Positions 31,794 to 41,527 are shown, counted from the first letter of the stretch. The stretch is DNA of 64,000 bases from Marinimicrobium sp050113635 (GCF_050113635.1 NZ_JBNJLT010000004.1:315876-379875), one strand, 5' to 3'. Made by a program: numbers and translations. Notes: generated from the sequence alone by a model not told the origin.

Positions 31794-33010
31794 TGTCATT
31801 GGAAGCACTGGATATCCGCACCCCGTTGAGCGAACTCAACAGCGAATTTCATGCAGAGCTGCTGCGCATCGCCGACTGGTGGCTGACGTATGCCCAGGAT
31901 CATGAGCGAGGTGGTTTTTATGGGGAAGTCGGTATCGACAACGCCCCAAATGCCTCAGCGGATAAAGGGGTGGTGCTGAATACCCGCGTTCTGTGGTTTT
32001 TTAGCGAGCTGGCTCTTGCCGTACCGCAAGCGGCTTATCGCGAAGCGGCGGATCGCGCTTATCAGTACCTGCTCGATTATTTTCTCGATCCGGAGCACGG
32101 TGGCGTGTACTGGCTGCTGGACTGCGAAGGGCATCCGAAGGATACCAAGAAGCAGATTTACGCCCAGGCGTTCGCCATCTACGCCCTGGTCTCTTACCAC
32201 CAGTTGAGCGGTGACGCCCGGGCGTTGCAGGAAGCACAGAAGGCGTTTTCGCTGCTGGAGCAGTACGGTCGGGATCGGGCAAAAGGTGGTTATCTTGAGG
32301 CCTTCACCCGTTGCTGGGAAAGCATGGACGATGTACGCCTGAGTGACAAAGATCTTAACTGTCCGAAAAGCATGAATACGCACCTGCATGTGCTGGAAGC
32401 CTACAGTACGTTGTACAAGGTGGATGCCTCGACGGAAGTGGCGGACGCGTTGCGTTACGCCATCGACTGTTTTGATCGCCAGATCATTAACAAAGACAAT
32501 TTTCACCTGCGGATGTTCATGGATTACGACTGGCGTGACCACTCTCCGTCCTATACGTATGGCCATGATATTGAAACCAGCTGGCTGTTGGCGAAAGCGG
32601 TGGAATCGTTGAACGAACCGGGCGTAACACAACGGTTAATGCCGAGTATTCTGGGTATCGCCGATGTCTGTTTACGGGAAGCCATGGGCGAGCACGGTGA
32701 AATGTACGATGGCTATGAATTTCATGACCAGAGCGTGAATCGTGATCGCGTGTGGTGGGTGCAGGCCGAAGCCATGGTGGGCTTTTACAAAGCCTATTGC
32801 CTGTGCGGTGAAGAGCGCTATGCACAAGCGGCGGCCGGGCTGTGGCAGTTTATTAAAGATTATCATCTGGCGGATAACGGTGAGTGGCTGTGGTTGTCCA
32901 AACTCGACGACCAAAGCAATGCCCCGGCCTACAAACTGGGGCCGTGGAAAGGGCCTTACCACAATGGTCGCGCCATGCTGGAAATGCAAAAACTGGTATC
33001 GACTCATTGA
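31793..33010 (+). CDS. Cellobiose/mannobiose 2-epimerase
   Basis: The product has 405 residues, AGE superfamily, the size of bacterial cellobiose 2-epimerases. Motifs seen are Gly-Gly-Phe-Tyr-Gly-Glu-Val, Asn-Thr-Arg-Val-Leu-Trp, Lys-Ser-Met-Asn-Thr-His-Leu-His-Val-Leu-Glu, Tyr-Gly-His-Asp-Ile-Glu-Thr-Ser-Trp-Leu, and a late Lys-Leu-Gly-Pro-Trp-Lys-Gly-Pro-Tyr-His. The His residues in these match the catalytic set. It converts mannobiose to mannosyl-glucose, the substrate of the preceding GH130 enzyme, as established for Bacteroides and Ruminococcus. Confidence 0.92.
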   Translation: MSLEALDIRTPLSELNSEFHAELLRIADWWLTYAQDHERGGFYGEVGIDNAPNASADKGVVLNTRVLWFFSELALAVPQAAYREAADRAYQYLLDYFLDPEHGGVYWLLDCEGHPKDTKKQIYAQAFAIYALVSYHQLSGDARALQEAQKAFSLLEQYGRDRAKGGYLEAFTRCWESMDDVRLSDKDLNCPKSMNTHLHVLEAYSTLYKVDASTEVADALRYAIDCFDRQIINKDNFHLRMFMDYDWRDHSPSYTYGHDIETSWLLAKAVESLNEPGVTQRLMPSILGIADVCLREAMGEHGEMYDGYEFHDQSVNRDRVWWVQAEAMVGFYKAYCLCGEERYAQAAAGLWQFIKDYHLADNGEWLWLSKLDDQSNAPAYKLGPWKGPYHNGRAMLEMQKLVSTH

Positions 33011-33085
33011 GACGATGCCCAATAACACTACAGCCCAAAACAATACGATCCAATAAAACCAACGAACGATGGAGAGAGTGTGTTT

Positions 33086-34435
33086 ATGAAATTGCATTGG
33101 CTGACGCGAGTGTACCGTCCTGCGATGTTATTGCTGATGGTGTCCACTTTCCTGGGTGCCTGTGCGACTTCCGGGTTGCCGGAAGGTGTGGCGCAAAATG
33201 ATTTCGTTAAGGTGGAGGGCAGGCACTTCATGTTGAAGGGCGAGCCTTACTACTTTGTCGGTACGAACGTTTGGTACGGCGCCTATCTGGGATCGGTGGG
33301 AGAGGAAGGCAACCGTGAACGCCTGATCCGCGAACTGGATCTGCTGAAGGCCAACGGTGTGACCAACCTGCGCATGCTCGCCCTTTCGGAAAACAGCGAA
33401 CTCACGCAAAGCGTGCAACCGGCCGTGATGGAACAGCCGGGCCAGTACAACGAGAACCTTCTCAAAGGCCTCGACTTTCTATTGGCCGAGATGGCCAAGC
33501 GGGATATGAAAGCTGTGTTGTACTTCAATAATTTCTGGCAGTGGTCCGGAGGGATGTCCCAATACGTTTCTTGGTTGACCGGCGATCCGGTGGTGGACCC
33601 GGACCTTACCGGAAAATGGAACGAGTTCATGGATAACTCCGCCCGCTTTTACCGGCTGCCGGAGGCGCAGCGCTGGTATCGCGATGCGATTAAAACCGTT
33701 GTGACGCGCACCAATACCATCAATGGCCGCCGCTACAACGAAGACCCCACCGTGATGTCCTGGCAGCTGGCCAACGAGCCGCGCCCCGGCAGTCACATCC
33801 ACGGCCCTGAGCACTTCGATGCCTACAAAACCTGGATTCACGAGACGGCCAAATACATTCATTCCCTCGCCCCCTACCAGTTGGTCAGCACCGGCAGCGA
33901 AGGCGCACGTGGTGCTCTGGATGACATCGAACTGTTTCGCGAGGCGCACGCGAGCCCGTATGTGGATTACCTCACGTTCCATATGTGGCTGAAAAACTGG
34001 GGCTGGTTCGACATCCACAACCCGGATGCCACCTACGATTCCGCCATGGCCACCGCCACGGATTACATTGACCTGCACGTGAGTATGGCCAACACCATGA
34101 ATAAGCCCATCGTGCTGTCCGAGTTCGGAGCCGAGCGCGACGAAGGGGAATTCGAGCCGGGCACGACGACGCAATACCGGGATCGCATCTATGCCGAGGT
34201 CTTCGAGCAGGTCTACGAACATGCCGCCGAAGGCAGCGCCATTGCCGGTACCAACTTCTGGGCCTGGGGCGGGTACGGCCGTGCCGCTCAGGAAAACTTC
34301 AAGTGGCTGGAGGGAGACGACTTTACCGGCGACCCACCCCAGGAAGCCCAGGGTCTGAATTCGGTGTTTGATACCGATGATTCCACCCTGTCTGTTATTC
34401 GCGGCCATGCAGAGAAAATGCATAGCTTGCAGTGA
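33086..34435 (+). CDS. GH5 endo-beta-1,4-mannanase, lipoprotein
   Basis: The product has 449 residues. A signal sequence ends in a lipobox (Leu-Gly-Ala-Cys, Cys near 26), so the enzyme is probably anchored in a membrane, perhaps at the cell surface. The GH5 barrel shows the acid/base E231 in Trp-Gln-Leu-Ala-Asn-Glu-Pro-Arg and the nucleophile E346 in Val-Leu-Ser-Glu-Phe-Gly-Ala-Glu; the layout fits subfamily 7 mannanases. It makes manno-oligosaccharides from mannan. ATG at 33086 is preferred (GGAGAGAG upstream) to GTG at 33080. It closes the GH130-epimerase operon. Confidence 0.92.
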   Translation: MKLHWLTRVYRPAMLLLMVSTFLGACATSGLPEGVAQNDFVKVEGRHFMLKGEPYYFVGTNVWYGAYLGSVGEEGNRERLIRELDLLKANGVTNLRMLALSENSELTQSVQPAVMEQPGQYNENLLKGLDFLLAEMAKRDMKAVLYFNNFWQWSGGMSQYVSWLTGDPVVDPDLTGKWNEFMDNSARFYRLPEAQRWYRDAIKTVVTRTNTINGRRYNEDPTVMSWQLANEPRPGSHIHGPEHFDAYKTWIHETAKYIHSLAPYQLVSTGSEGARGALDDIELFREAHASPYVDYLTFHMWLKNWGWFDIHNPDATYDSAMATATDYIDLHVSMANTMNKPIVLSEFGAERDEGEFEPGTTTQYRDRIYAEVFEQVYEHAAEGSAIAGTNFWAWGGYGRAAQENFKWLEGDDFTGDPPQEAQGLNSVFDTDDSTLSVIRGHAEKMHSLQ

Positions 34436-34484
34436 AAAATCGAACGGGTGCGCCCCGTTGATGGTTACCACCTCCTAATGGCTT

Positions 34485-34513
34485 GCCGCAGTGTGATTCA
34501 CTGCGGCTTTTTT
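34485..34513 (+). terminator. Intrinsic terminator of the mannan operon
   Basis: GCCGCAGTG (34485-34493) pairs with CACTGCGGC (34499-34507), followed by six T residues. Confidence 0.93.
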
Positions 34514-34549
34514 GTATTTGAGCCGCTTCGGCTTTGCATTATAAAAGTT

Positions 34550-34566
34550 ATGTTATACCATAACAT
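34550..34566. promoter_or_regulatory. Zur box before the ZnuD-like receptor
   Basis: ATGTTAT and ATAACAT (34550-34556 and 34560-34566) form a perfect inverted repeat around ACC. This matches the enteric Zur operator core (GTTAT...ATAAC). It is 33 bp before the receptor start, a position where bound Zur would block initiation when zinc is plentiful. Confidence 0.85.
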
Positions 34567-34599
34567 TCTTTGGCAGGTGTGAAGTTCTAGGAGGTTCGT

Positions 34600-36951
34600 G
34601 TGCAGTTCAAACAGTTTTCCCTGGCAGCCCTGAGTGGTCTGTTGATCGGAATGGCGTCCCCGGCCGTTTTGGCGGCCTCGCTCAGTGGCGAGGTGCTGGA
34701 CCCGCAGGGTCAGCCCGTAGCGGGTGCCCTGGTGGAGCGAGTGGGCAGTCAGCGGTCGGTCACCACCGATGCTGAGGGGCGCTTTGAGCTGGACGCGTTG
34801 CGCGGCGACGAAGTAGAGCTTCATATTGCCGCGCCTCGCTATGTGCATCGGCAGGTACACGTGGCGCTCAACGGAGAGCCGGTGACGGTCGAACTGACCC
34901 CTACCCATCTTGAAGTGATTGAAGTCGTTGCCCTTCCCTGGCATGTCTCGACGCTGGAGTCCGCCCAGCCGGTGAATGTGCTCGGTGGGGAAAGCCTGGC
35001 GCGGCGGCAATCCTCTACCCTGGGGGAAACGCTCAAGCACGAAGTGGGGGTTCACACCAATTACTACGGCCCGGTCGCCAGCAGTCCGATTATTCGCGGG
35101 CTTGACGGGCCGCGTGTCCTGATTACCCAGAACGGCCTGGATGCCGGCGATGCCTCACGAGTGGGACCGGACCATCTGGTCACCACCGAAGCGTCCACCG
35201 CCGAGCAGATTGAAGTGTTGCGCGGCCCGGCGACGTTGTTCTACGGCAGCGGTGCCATTGGCGGGGTAGTCAATATCGTTGACCAGCGCGTGCCTAAAGA
35301 CAACGCCCTCAATGGCCAGTGGCACCTGCGTCATGACAATGTGGCCGACGAAAAAATGGCCAGCGGCAGCGTGACGGGCGGCGTCGGCAACTGGGCCACC
35401 CACATTGACGGCTTTTGGCGTGAATCCAACGACTACCGCATCCCGGTGCCGGCCAATCGCGGCGAGGAGGGCGGCAGCACCCGCTTGAACAATTCCGCCT
35501 ACCGGGCAAAGGGAGGCAACCTCGGGGGCAGCTACTTGCTGGACAATGGTTTTGTCGGCATTTCCGTGGGGCGGCTGGAGCGCACCTACGGCATTCCCGG
35601 CCATACCCATGGCGGGCACGATGTCGAAGACCTCGATGTATACGCGGACCTGGAGCAGGACCGGGTACAACTGATCAGTGAGCTGAGCCTGGATAACTCC
35701 TGGTTCAGTGCGTTCAATACCCGCCTGGGCTATACCGATTACACCCACTCGGAAATGGAAAATGGCGAGGCCCTGACGACCTTTGCCAACACCAGCCACG
35801 AGGCACGTTTCGAACTGTTCCACCAGCCTTTTATGTCCTGGCGTGGTGCCTGGAGTCTGCAATACAAAAAGCAGGATTTTGAAGCGCAGGGAAACGAAGC
35901 CTTTGCACCGCCCTCCACCACTGAAAGTCTCGCGCTGGGCTGGATGGAAGAGCGTCACTTCGGCCCCCTGCAAATGCAACTGGGCGCCCGGGTCGAGCGC
36001 GTCGAACTGAGTGCTGATCAGGTCACTTACCCGACCGGTGATGACAGTGGGCTCCTGGCCGTCTATTCCGTGGAGCAAGTGTTCGAGCCGTTCAGTGCCT
36101 CGGCCGGGGTGGTCTGGGACTTCACGCCGGGTTACAACATGGGCGCCTCGCTCTCCCATGCGCAGCGTGCGCCTTCGGCCGCCGAGTTGTATTCCTTTGG
36201 TCCGCATATCGGCACCAGCAGTTACGAAGTGGGTGCCCTGTTCGAGTTGCACGATGAGGGCGCCGGTGATTTCCACACACACATCAGCGACGCCACCGTC
36301 GAGCTGGAAAAGTCCAACAACCTGGACCTGACGCTGCGCAAGTTCAACGGCAATATCGGCTACACGCTGAACGCGTTCTATAACGAGATGGAGAACTTCT
36401 ACTACTTGGCCGCTACGCCCTTTGAAGCCGAAGACAATCATGTGCACGACCACGATCATGAAGGCGAGGCGCACGATCACGCCGAGGAAGACACCGCCAC
36501 GCTGCCGGTTTACCACTACACCGCCCGGGATGCTCGCCTCTATGGTCTGGAGGCGCAGTGGGTGTGGCAGGTAGCCGCCCCCTGGAAACTGACCCTGATG
36601 AGTGATTACACCCGTGCGACCTTGCGCGGCGGCGAGCCCATGCCGCGTATTCCGGCGCTGCGCGCCGGTGCGCAATTGGAGTACCAGTGGAACGACTGGC
36701 GGGCAGAACTCGGTGGCATGCACTACTTCGAGCAAGACCGCGTAGCGGAACGCGAGGCGGTCACCCGGGGTTACACCCTGGTCGATGCTCAGGTCAGCTA
36801 TGACCTCTCTTTTGGTATGCAGACTATGACGCTCTACCTGCAGGCCAACAACCTTCTGGATGAAGAAGCACGGCCGCACACCTCCTTCCTGAAAGACAAG
36901 GCGCCGATGCCTGCCCGCTCTGTGGCGGTGGGTTTGCGCTCGCGCTTCTGA
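34600..36951 (+). CDS. ZnuD-like TonB-dependent zinc receptor
   Basis: The product has 783 residues: signal peptide (about 1-26), a carboxypeptidase-regulatory-like beta domain (about 28-105), a plug (about 115-235, with Pro-Ile-Ile-Arg-Gly-Leu-Asp-Gly-Pro-Arg-Val and Glu-Val-Leu-Arg-Gly-Pro-Ala-Thr-Leu) and a barrel ending in Arg-Phe. A His/Asp-rich loop (about 613-630) with repeated His-Asp and Asp-His is the known hallmark of ZnuD-type zinc receptors. Start is GTG at 34600 after AGGAGG. A Zur box just upstream and a zinc-binding propeller downstream support zinc as substrate. Confidence 0.9.
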   Translation: MQFKQFSLAALSGLLIGMASPAVLAASLSGEVLDPQGQPVAGALVERVGSQRSVTTDAEGRFELDALRGDEVELHIAAPRYVHRQVHVALNGEPVTVELTPTHLEVIEVVALPWHVSTLESAQPVNVLGGESLARRQSSTLGETLKHEVGVHTNYYGPVASSPIIRGLDGPRVLITQNGLDAGDASRVGPDHLVTTEASTAEQIEVLRGPATLFYGSGAIGGVVNIVDQRVPKDNALNGQWHLRHDNVADEKMASGSVTGGVGNWATHIDGFWRESNDYRIPVPANRGEEGGSTRLNNSAYRAKGGNLGGSYLLDNGFVGISVGRLERTYGIPGHTHGGHDVEDLDVYADLEQDRVQLISELSLDNSWFSAFNTRLGYTDYTHSEMENGEALTTFANTSHEARFELFHQPFMSWRGAWSLQYKKQDFEAQGNEAFAPPSTTESLALGWMEERHFGPLQMQLGARVERVELSADQVTYPTGDDSGLLAVYSVEQVFEPFSASAGVVWDFTPGYNMGASLSHAQRAPSAAELYSFGPHIGTSSYEVGALFELHDEGAGDFHTHISDATVELEKSNNLDLTLRKFNGNIGYTLNAFYNEMENFYYLAATPFEAEDNHVHDHDHEGEAHDHAEEDTATLPVYHYTARDARLYGLEAQWVWQVAAPWKLTLMSDYTRATLRGGEPMPRIPALRAGAQLEYQWNDWRAELGGMHYFEQDRVAEREAVTRGYTLVDAQVSYDLSFGMQTMTLYLQANNLLDEEARPHTSFLKDKAPMPARSVAVGLRSRF

Positions 36952-36994
36952 TAACGCGCTTCGGATTGACAATAACTGATTGAAAGAGGACTGA

Positions 36995-38341
36995 ATGATG
37001 ATGACCTGGAACCGAATGAACCCCCTGGCGATTGGTCTGAGTGCGTTTCTGGCGCTTGGGCTGACGGCCTGCGGTGGCAGCAGCACGAATATTGTGGAGC
37101 GTGAACCGGTGGAAGATCCTGGCCACGACCACTCGCATGGCGAAGTGCCTGAGACCAAAGGCCGGTTAGTGGTTAACGCTTTCGGCGAAGGCGAACTGGT
37201 GGTCTACAGCCTGGACGACGGCGAGGAATTGAACCACTTTGAACTGGCCGCACCGGCGTCGGCCCTTTACCCCAGCCCCGGCGATCGTTTCGCGGTGGCG
37301 ATTCAGCGAAACGAAGACCAGGTCAATGCGGTGGATGCCGGTTTGATTCGCGAGTCCCATGGCGATCACTGGGACTACAGCACGACCTCCCCCGCCTTTA
37401 TGGACTTTACCGCGCCGGGCTCCCGCCCCACCCACTACACGCTGGGTGATGGCCGAGCGGTGATTTTTTATGATGGCAACAGTGGCAGCGGTGAACTGGC
37501 GCGAGTGGGTGTCTTCACAGAAGCGGATCTGGCGGACAACGGTGCCGGCCGCTGGCTGGATCTTGATTCCCAGCACCACGGTGCCGCTCAGCACTTTGAC
37601 GGTTCTCTGTTTGTGACTCGTAAAACCGATGACAGTGCGTCGTTGCCGGATCAGGTGGCGCAATACCACTGGCACGAGAGTGTTTATGAAGAGGAAGTAG
37701 TATTCGATACCCTGTGCCCGAGTTTGCACGGCAGCGCACAGTGGGACGAAGGCGTGGCGTTTGGCTGCGCCGATGGTGTTCTGCTGATTCATGCACACGG
37801 TGACCACTTTCACGAGCTCAAGCTCGACAACCCGGCGGGCATCAACGGCCGAATCGGCAGCCTGTATGCACACGAAGCCTCTGAGCAAATGGTGGGCGTC
37901 GCTTCAGGGGAGCTGTATCTCGTGGATGCCCATGAAGAAACGATCACCGCACTGAATTGGCAGGGCGACGCCACTCGCTCCGCTATCGCTTACGCGTTTG
38001 ATGGTGAGGGTGAGCACTTTTTGATACTCGACGACGATGGTGGTCTGACCCGCCTGGAAGTGGCGGACGGCTGGGCGCCTCTGGAACGGGTTTCTGTCGT
38101 AACCAGTGACCTCGTTGGTTTGGACGAAGGTCTGAACCTTGCGATGGCCGTGTCCAAGGCTGGCCCTCTGGTCTACGTGACCGATCCGGTGGCCAACACC
38201 GTGATGGAAGTGAATCTGGAAAGCGGTGAAGTCAGCGAAGCGCTGGCGCTGGACGTTACTCCGGCGGGTATCGTATGGGCCGGCTTCGAAGATGCGCTGG
38301 TGGATCACGATCACGACGAGGAGCACGATCACGCCCATTGA
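36995..38341 (+). CDS. AztD-like zinc-binding beta-propeller lipoprotein
   Basis: The product has 448 residues. A lipobox (Leu-Thr-Ala-Cys, about residue 26) makes it a lipoprotein. His-rich stretches flank the body: Gly-His-Asp-His-Ser-His-Gly near 47 and Asp-His-Asp-His-Asp-Glu-Glu-His-Asp-His-Ala-His at the C-terminus. The body has propeller-like repeats, and His-Gly-Asp-His-Trp-Asp plus Ser-Gln-His-His-Gly-Ala-Ala and Gly-Cys-Ala-Asp-Gly-Val-Leu resemble the periplasmic zinc chaperone AztD (known in Paracoccus). It lies 43 bp after the zinc receptor, probably in the same Zur-controlled transcript, and may pass zinc from the receptor to an importer. Confidence 0.78.
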   Translation: MMMTWNRMNPLAIGLSAFLALGLTACGGSSTNIVEREPVEDPGHDHSHGEVPETKGRLVVNAFGEGELVVYSLDDGEELNHFELAAPASALYPSPGDRFAVAIQRNEDQVNAVDAGLIRESHGDHWDYSTTSPAFMDFTAPGSRPTHYTLGDGRAVIFYDGNSGSGELARVGVFTEADLADNGAGRWLDLDSQHHGAAQHFDGSLFVTRKTDDSASLPDQVAQYHWHESVYEEEVVFDTLCPSLHGSAQWDEGVAFGCADGVLLIHAHGDHFHELKLDNPAGINGRIGSLYAHEASEQMVGVASGELYLVDAHEETITALNWQGDATRSAIAYAFDGEGEHFLILDDDGGLTRLEVADGWAPLERVSVVTSDLVGLDEGLNLAMAVSKAGPLVYVTDPVANTVMEVNLESGEVSEALALDVTPAGIVWAGFEDALVDHDHDEEHDHAH

Positions 38342-38364
38342 TCGGTAAAACCGGTAAGCCTGTT

Positions 38365-38395
38365 AACGCCCCGCCTCTAAAGCGGGGCGTTTTCA
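38365..38395. terminator. Intrinsic terminator after zinc genes
   Basis: AACGCCCCGC (38365-38374) pairs with GCGGGGCGTT (38382-38391), followed by TTTC. Confidence 0.8.
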
Positions 38396-38412
38396 TATCA
38401 GCCGGGAACACG

Positions 38413-39573
38413 TTAAAACGTATAGGTCAACGAGACAAAGCCCCGCGTGAGCGTATGAGCGTCCACAATAGGGCTGTCCCGTAAACCCTCGTCGAGTTGT
38501 TCGGCGCCCGCAAAGCCCAGTAGCTGCCATTGCGGGGAAAGCTCGTAAAACAGGGACAGGCCCACCTCGGGATTGATGGCGGAACCCGGGGCATAAGCAG
38601 GGCGCCAGTCCAAAGCGTTGTCGAGCGGGACACCAAACTCGTACGCGGTAAGGTCGTCGTTCAACCAGGTCGCGCCGAGCGATGGAGTGATGCGCAGCCT
38701 TTGCCACTGAAAGCCCCGACTGAGACTCAGGCGTGCGAGTGCGCCTCCAGAACGGTCGAGAATATCCTGGGAAACGCTGAGTGTCAAAGATGCACTGGCG
38801 GGTAGGTCGACCGTTAACGCCAGGCCCAGCATCACGGTGTGATCGCGATCCCCCAGGCCCGTCAGCCACGGGCTATCGGTTTCCTCATAGGCGCCCAGAC
38901 GAAGGTCGCCTTGGGCCGCCAATCGCCATTTGGCGTGACTGACCAGCGTGTAGCGAACCCGCGGGCCAGTCCATTGCAAGCGCTCGCCGAGATACACCAG
39001 AGTCGGGATGGGTTGCACAGCGTTCGCATCGCTATCCCGGTACGGTGAGCTTTGCACGATAGCGCCCAGCCCGATGCCCCACTGGCCAAGGCCACCCAAT
39101 GGTCGGTAGAGCGACAGCGTCTGCTGCGAAGCCGACTCCTCCCGCAGTGTAATGCGGGCCTGGGAAAAGCTTGGCGGACCTTTGGGGCGGTAGTTGTTGG
39201 ACAGGGCGATTGGCTCACTGGGAATGCCCACAAAGTTGCGGTCCAACTCTCCGTTGCCGTTTTCATCGTAGAAGACCAGCACCGCGTAATCGCCGCTGGG
39301 CGCGTTTACCTCAATAGGTTCTCCCGCAACAAAGCGCGCCCGGTAATCGGGTTCACGAAATGCGCCGAAGCGGTCAGGGTCCTGGTACAAATAAACGATC
39401 CGTTCGCCCGGGCCGGGTGAATCGGCCAGCTCAATCTGCACCGAGGCGGCCTGCGCCGGCAAGGCGATGGCATAAAAGGTGATCCCATAAAAAGTCCCGA
39501 GGGATGTTAAAACAAGGGACACTAAAAAAAGGCGAAGGTCACGCATTGGACGGTCACGCATTGATTGATCCAT
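38413..39573 (-). CDS. DUF2141 domain fused to MipA/OmpV-type outer-membrane barrel
   Basis: The product has 386 residues. After a signal peptide (about 10-42) comes a beta-rich domain (about 45-150) with Leu-Val-Phe-Tyr-Asp-Glu-Asn-Gly-Asn-Gly-Glu-Leu-Asp and Gly-Ile-Pro-Ser-Glu-Pro, the DUF2141 signature. Residues about 165-386 look like the MipA/OmpV barrel: a Gly-rich opening, repeated Leu-Thr-Val-Asp-Leu strands and a terminal Thr-Tyr-Thr-Phe. The two are usually separate genes, so this is a fusion. Three in-frame ATGs (39573, 39561, 39546) are possible, none with a good ribosome site. Function is unknown; MipA relatives bind murein enzymes or export. Confidence 0.72.
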   Translation of the reverse strand: MDQSMRDRPMRDLRLFLVSLVLTSLGTFYGITFYAIALPAQAASVQIELADSPGPGERIVYLYQDPDRFGAFREPDYRARFVAGEPIEVNAPSGDYAVLVFYDENGNGELDRNFVGIPSEPIALSNNYRPKGPPSFSQARITLREESASQQTLSLYRPLGGLGQWGIGLGAIVQSSPYRDSDANAVQPIPTLVYLGERLQWTGPRVRYTLVSHAKWRLAAQGDLRLGAYEETDSPWLTGLGDRDHTVMLGLALTVDLPASASLTLSVSQDILDRSGGALARLSLSRGFQWQRLRITPSLGATWLNDDLTAYEFGVPLDNALDWRPAYAPGSAINPEVGLSLFYELSPQWQLLGFAGAEQLDEGLRDSPIVDAHTLTRGFVSLTYTF

Positions 39574-39718
39574 TAATGGTAGCAGTTACGACTTTAGCCA
39601 TCGGATGGATTACCATATACCGTCCGGTTATAACCCTAGAGCCAATCACTATTGTCGCTTTGCCGTGGCTTTGGTTATTCTGCTCGCCTTTTATCACGAT
39701 TTGTGGAATGTATTTTCT

Positions 39719-41488
39719 ATGGAGTGGCAAGGCCTCTTTTCTCTGCTGTTGACCATCGGTGCATTGATGACATTGATGTTGACCCGAATCGGGCCGCATC
39801 TGGTCATGGCAGGCGTCATGATTATCCTGTTGGTCAGTGGGGTACTGACGGCCGAGGAAGCCCTGTCTGGTTTTAGCAACAGCGGGTTAATCACCGTGGC
39901 GGCGATGTTCGTGGTGGCCACGGGTATCCACGCCTCCGGCGGCATAGAATTGGTGGTGCGCTACTTTCTGGGGCGTCCGACGTCCGTGCGTCGCGCGCAG
40001 ATGCGAGTGGCGCTGCCCGTGGCGTTGTTCAGCGGTTTTTTGAACAACACGCCGGTGGTGGCCACCATGATTCCGGCGCTGCGCGCCTGGGCCAAGCAAA
40101 TCGATATGCCCACGTCCAAACTGATGATTCCGCTCAGCTACGCCGCTATTCTCGGTGGGACCTTAACCCTGGTGGGCACCAGTACCAATTTGGTGGTGAA
40201 CGGGCAATACCAAAGCCTGACCGGTGAGGCCGGCTTTTCGTTGTTTTCCATCACGGCGGTGTCATTGCCGGTAGCGATTATTGGCCTGATTTTCATGGCC
40301 ATTTTTTTCCCCCGCTGGTTGCCTGATCGCCGGGAGAAAGCGTTGTTTGGCAACCTGCGGGAGTTCACGCTGGAAGTGGCTGTGGCCGCCGACGGCCCAC
40401 TGGTAGGGCAGACCGTGGAACAGGCCGGGTTGCGTAATCTGAAGCGTATTTATCTGGTGGAAATTGACCGCGGCGGCGCTATCGTTCCCGCCGTGGCTTC
40501 CGAGGAGCCGCTGCAAGCCGGAGACCGACTGGTCTTCGCCGGTGACACCGAAGCCATCTCTGATCTGTTGCGAATTAAAGGCATCGTGCCTTCCACCAAC
40601 GGTGAGCCGACACTGGGTAGGGAGCACAGTGAACGGCGTCTGGTGGAGGTGGTTATCTCCCCGCACAGTAACTGCATTAACCAGACGATTCGCGATTCTC
40701 AGTTTCGCGAGCGTTACGGTGCCGTGGTACTGGCCGTGGCGCGCAATGGTGAGCGGGTAGCGGGCAACCTGGGCACCATCAAGCTCAAGCCCGGCGATAC
40801 GTTATTGCTGGAAGCCCGGCCCGCGTTTGTCAGTCGGCAGAAATACAACAAGGATTTTTTGCTGGTCAATGACCTCAATACCGAGGCCCCGAGACACCAG
40901 CGTGCCTATCTCGCCTGGGCGATTTTGCTGACGGTAGTGTTGATTGCCGCGCTGGGGGTGTTGCCCATGCTGCACGCCGCGCTGCTGGGTGCGGCTGTGA
41001 TGCTGTTGACCGGTTGCTGCTCGGCGCCTCAGGCGCAAAAAAGCCTGGACCCGACCGTGTTGCTGACCATCGGCTCTTCCTTCGCGCTCGGAGCTGCTCT
41101 GGATAAAACCGGTGTCGCGCACTGGCTCGGAGAGCTGACAGTGGGACTGAGCAATGGGCGCCCGTGGCTGATTCTGATTCTGGTCTACCTGTGTGTTTCG
41201 GTGCTTACCGAGGTGATCACCAATAACGCCGCGGCGATTATCATGCTGCCCGTGGTACTCAAGATTACCGAAAACGCCTCATTGAACCCGGATCCGTATA
41301 TTTTCGCCTTAATGATTGCCGCCTCGGCAAGCTTCGCCACCCCTCTGGGTTATCAGACCAACCTCATGGTGTATGGCCCGGGCGGCTACCGGTTCAACGA
41401 CTTCCTACGAGTCGGGTTGCCGATGAATCTGCTGATTGGTGTCGCCACGGTCATGGTACTGGCGTTGGGCTGGCCTCTGGTCCTCTAA
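39719..41488 (+). CDS. SLC13-type permease with paired RCK_C domains
   Basis: The product has 589 residues with about 11 membrane helices. After the first helices comes Ser-Gly-Phe-Ser-Asn-Ser-Gly-Leu-Ile-Thr-Val, and later Asn-Asn-Thr-Pro-Val-Val-Ala-Thr-Met and Gly-Thr-Ser-Thr-Asn-Leu-Val-Val-Asn-Gly, all typical of the SLC13/ArsB ion-transporter superfamily. Two RCK_C (TrkA C-terminal) domains occupy about 180-340. Such proteins move sulfate, dicarboxylates or similar anions with sodium. ATG at 39719 matches the usual family N-terminus; an in-frame ATG at 39605 would add 38 residues. The substrate is not known. Confidence 0.85.
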   Translation: MEWQGLFSLLLTIGALMTLMLTRIGPHLVMAGVMIILLVSGVLTAEEALSGFSNSGLITVAAMFVVATGIHASGGIELVVRYFLGRPTSVRRAQMRVALPVALFSGFLNNTPVVATMIPALRAWAKQIDMPTSKLMIPLSYAAILGGTLTLVGTSTNLVVNGQYQSLTGEAGFSLFSITAVSLPVAIIGLIFMAIFFPRWLPDRREKALFGNLREFTLEVAVAADGPLVGQTVEQAGLRNLKRIYLVEIDRGGAIVPAVASEEPLQAGDRLVFAGDTEAISDLLRIKGIVPSTNGEPTLGREHSERRLVEVVISPHSNCINQTIRDSQFRERYGAVVLAVARNGERVAGNLGTIKLKPGDTLLLEARPAFVSRQKYNKDFLLVNDLNTEAPRHQRAYLAWAILLTVVLIAALGVLPMLHAALLGAAVMLLTGCCSAPQAQKSLDPTVLLTIGSSFALGAALDKTGVAHWLGELTVGLSNGRPWLILILVYLCVSVLTEVITNNAAAIIMLPVVLKITENASLNPDPYIFALMIAASASFATPLGYQTNLMVYGPGGYRFNDFLRVGLPMNLLIGVATVMVLALGWPLVL

Positions 41489-41527
41489 GCCCACAAACCA
41501 TCTTTTAACGAGGGGTGGGTGTTGAAT

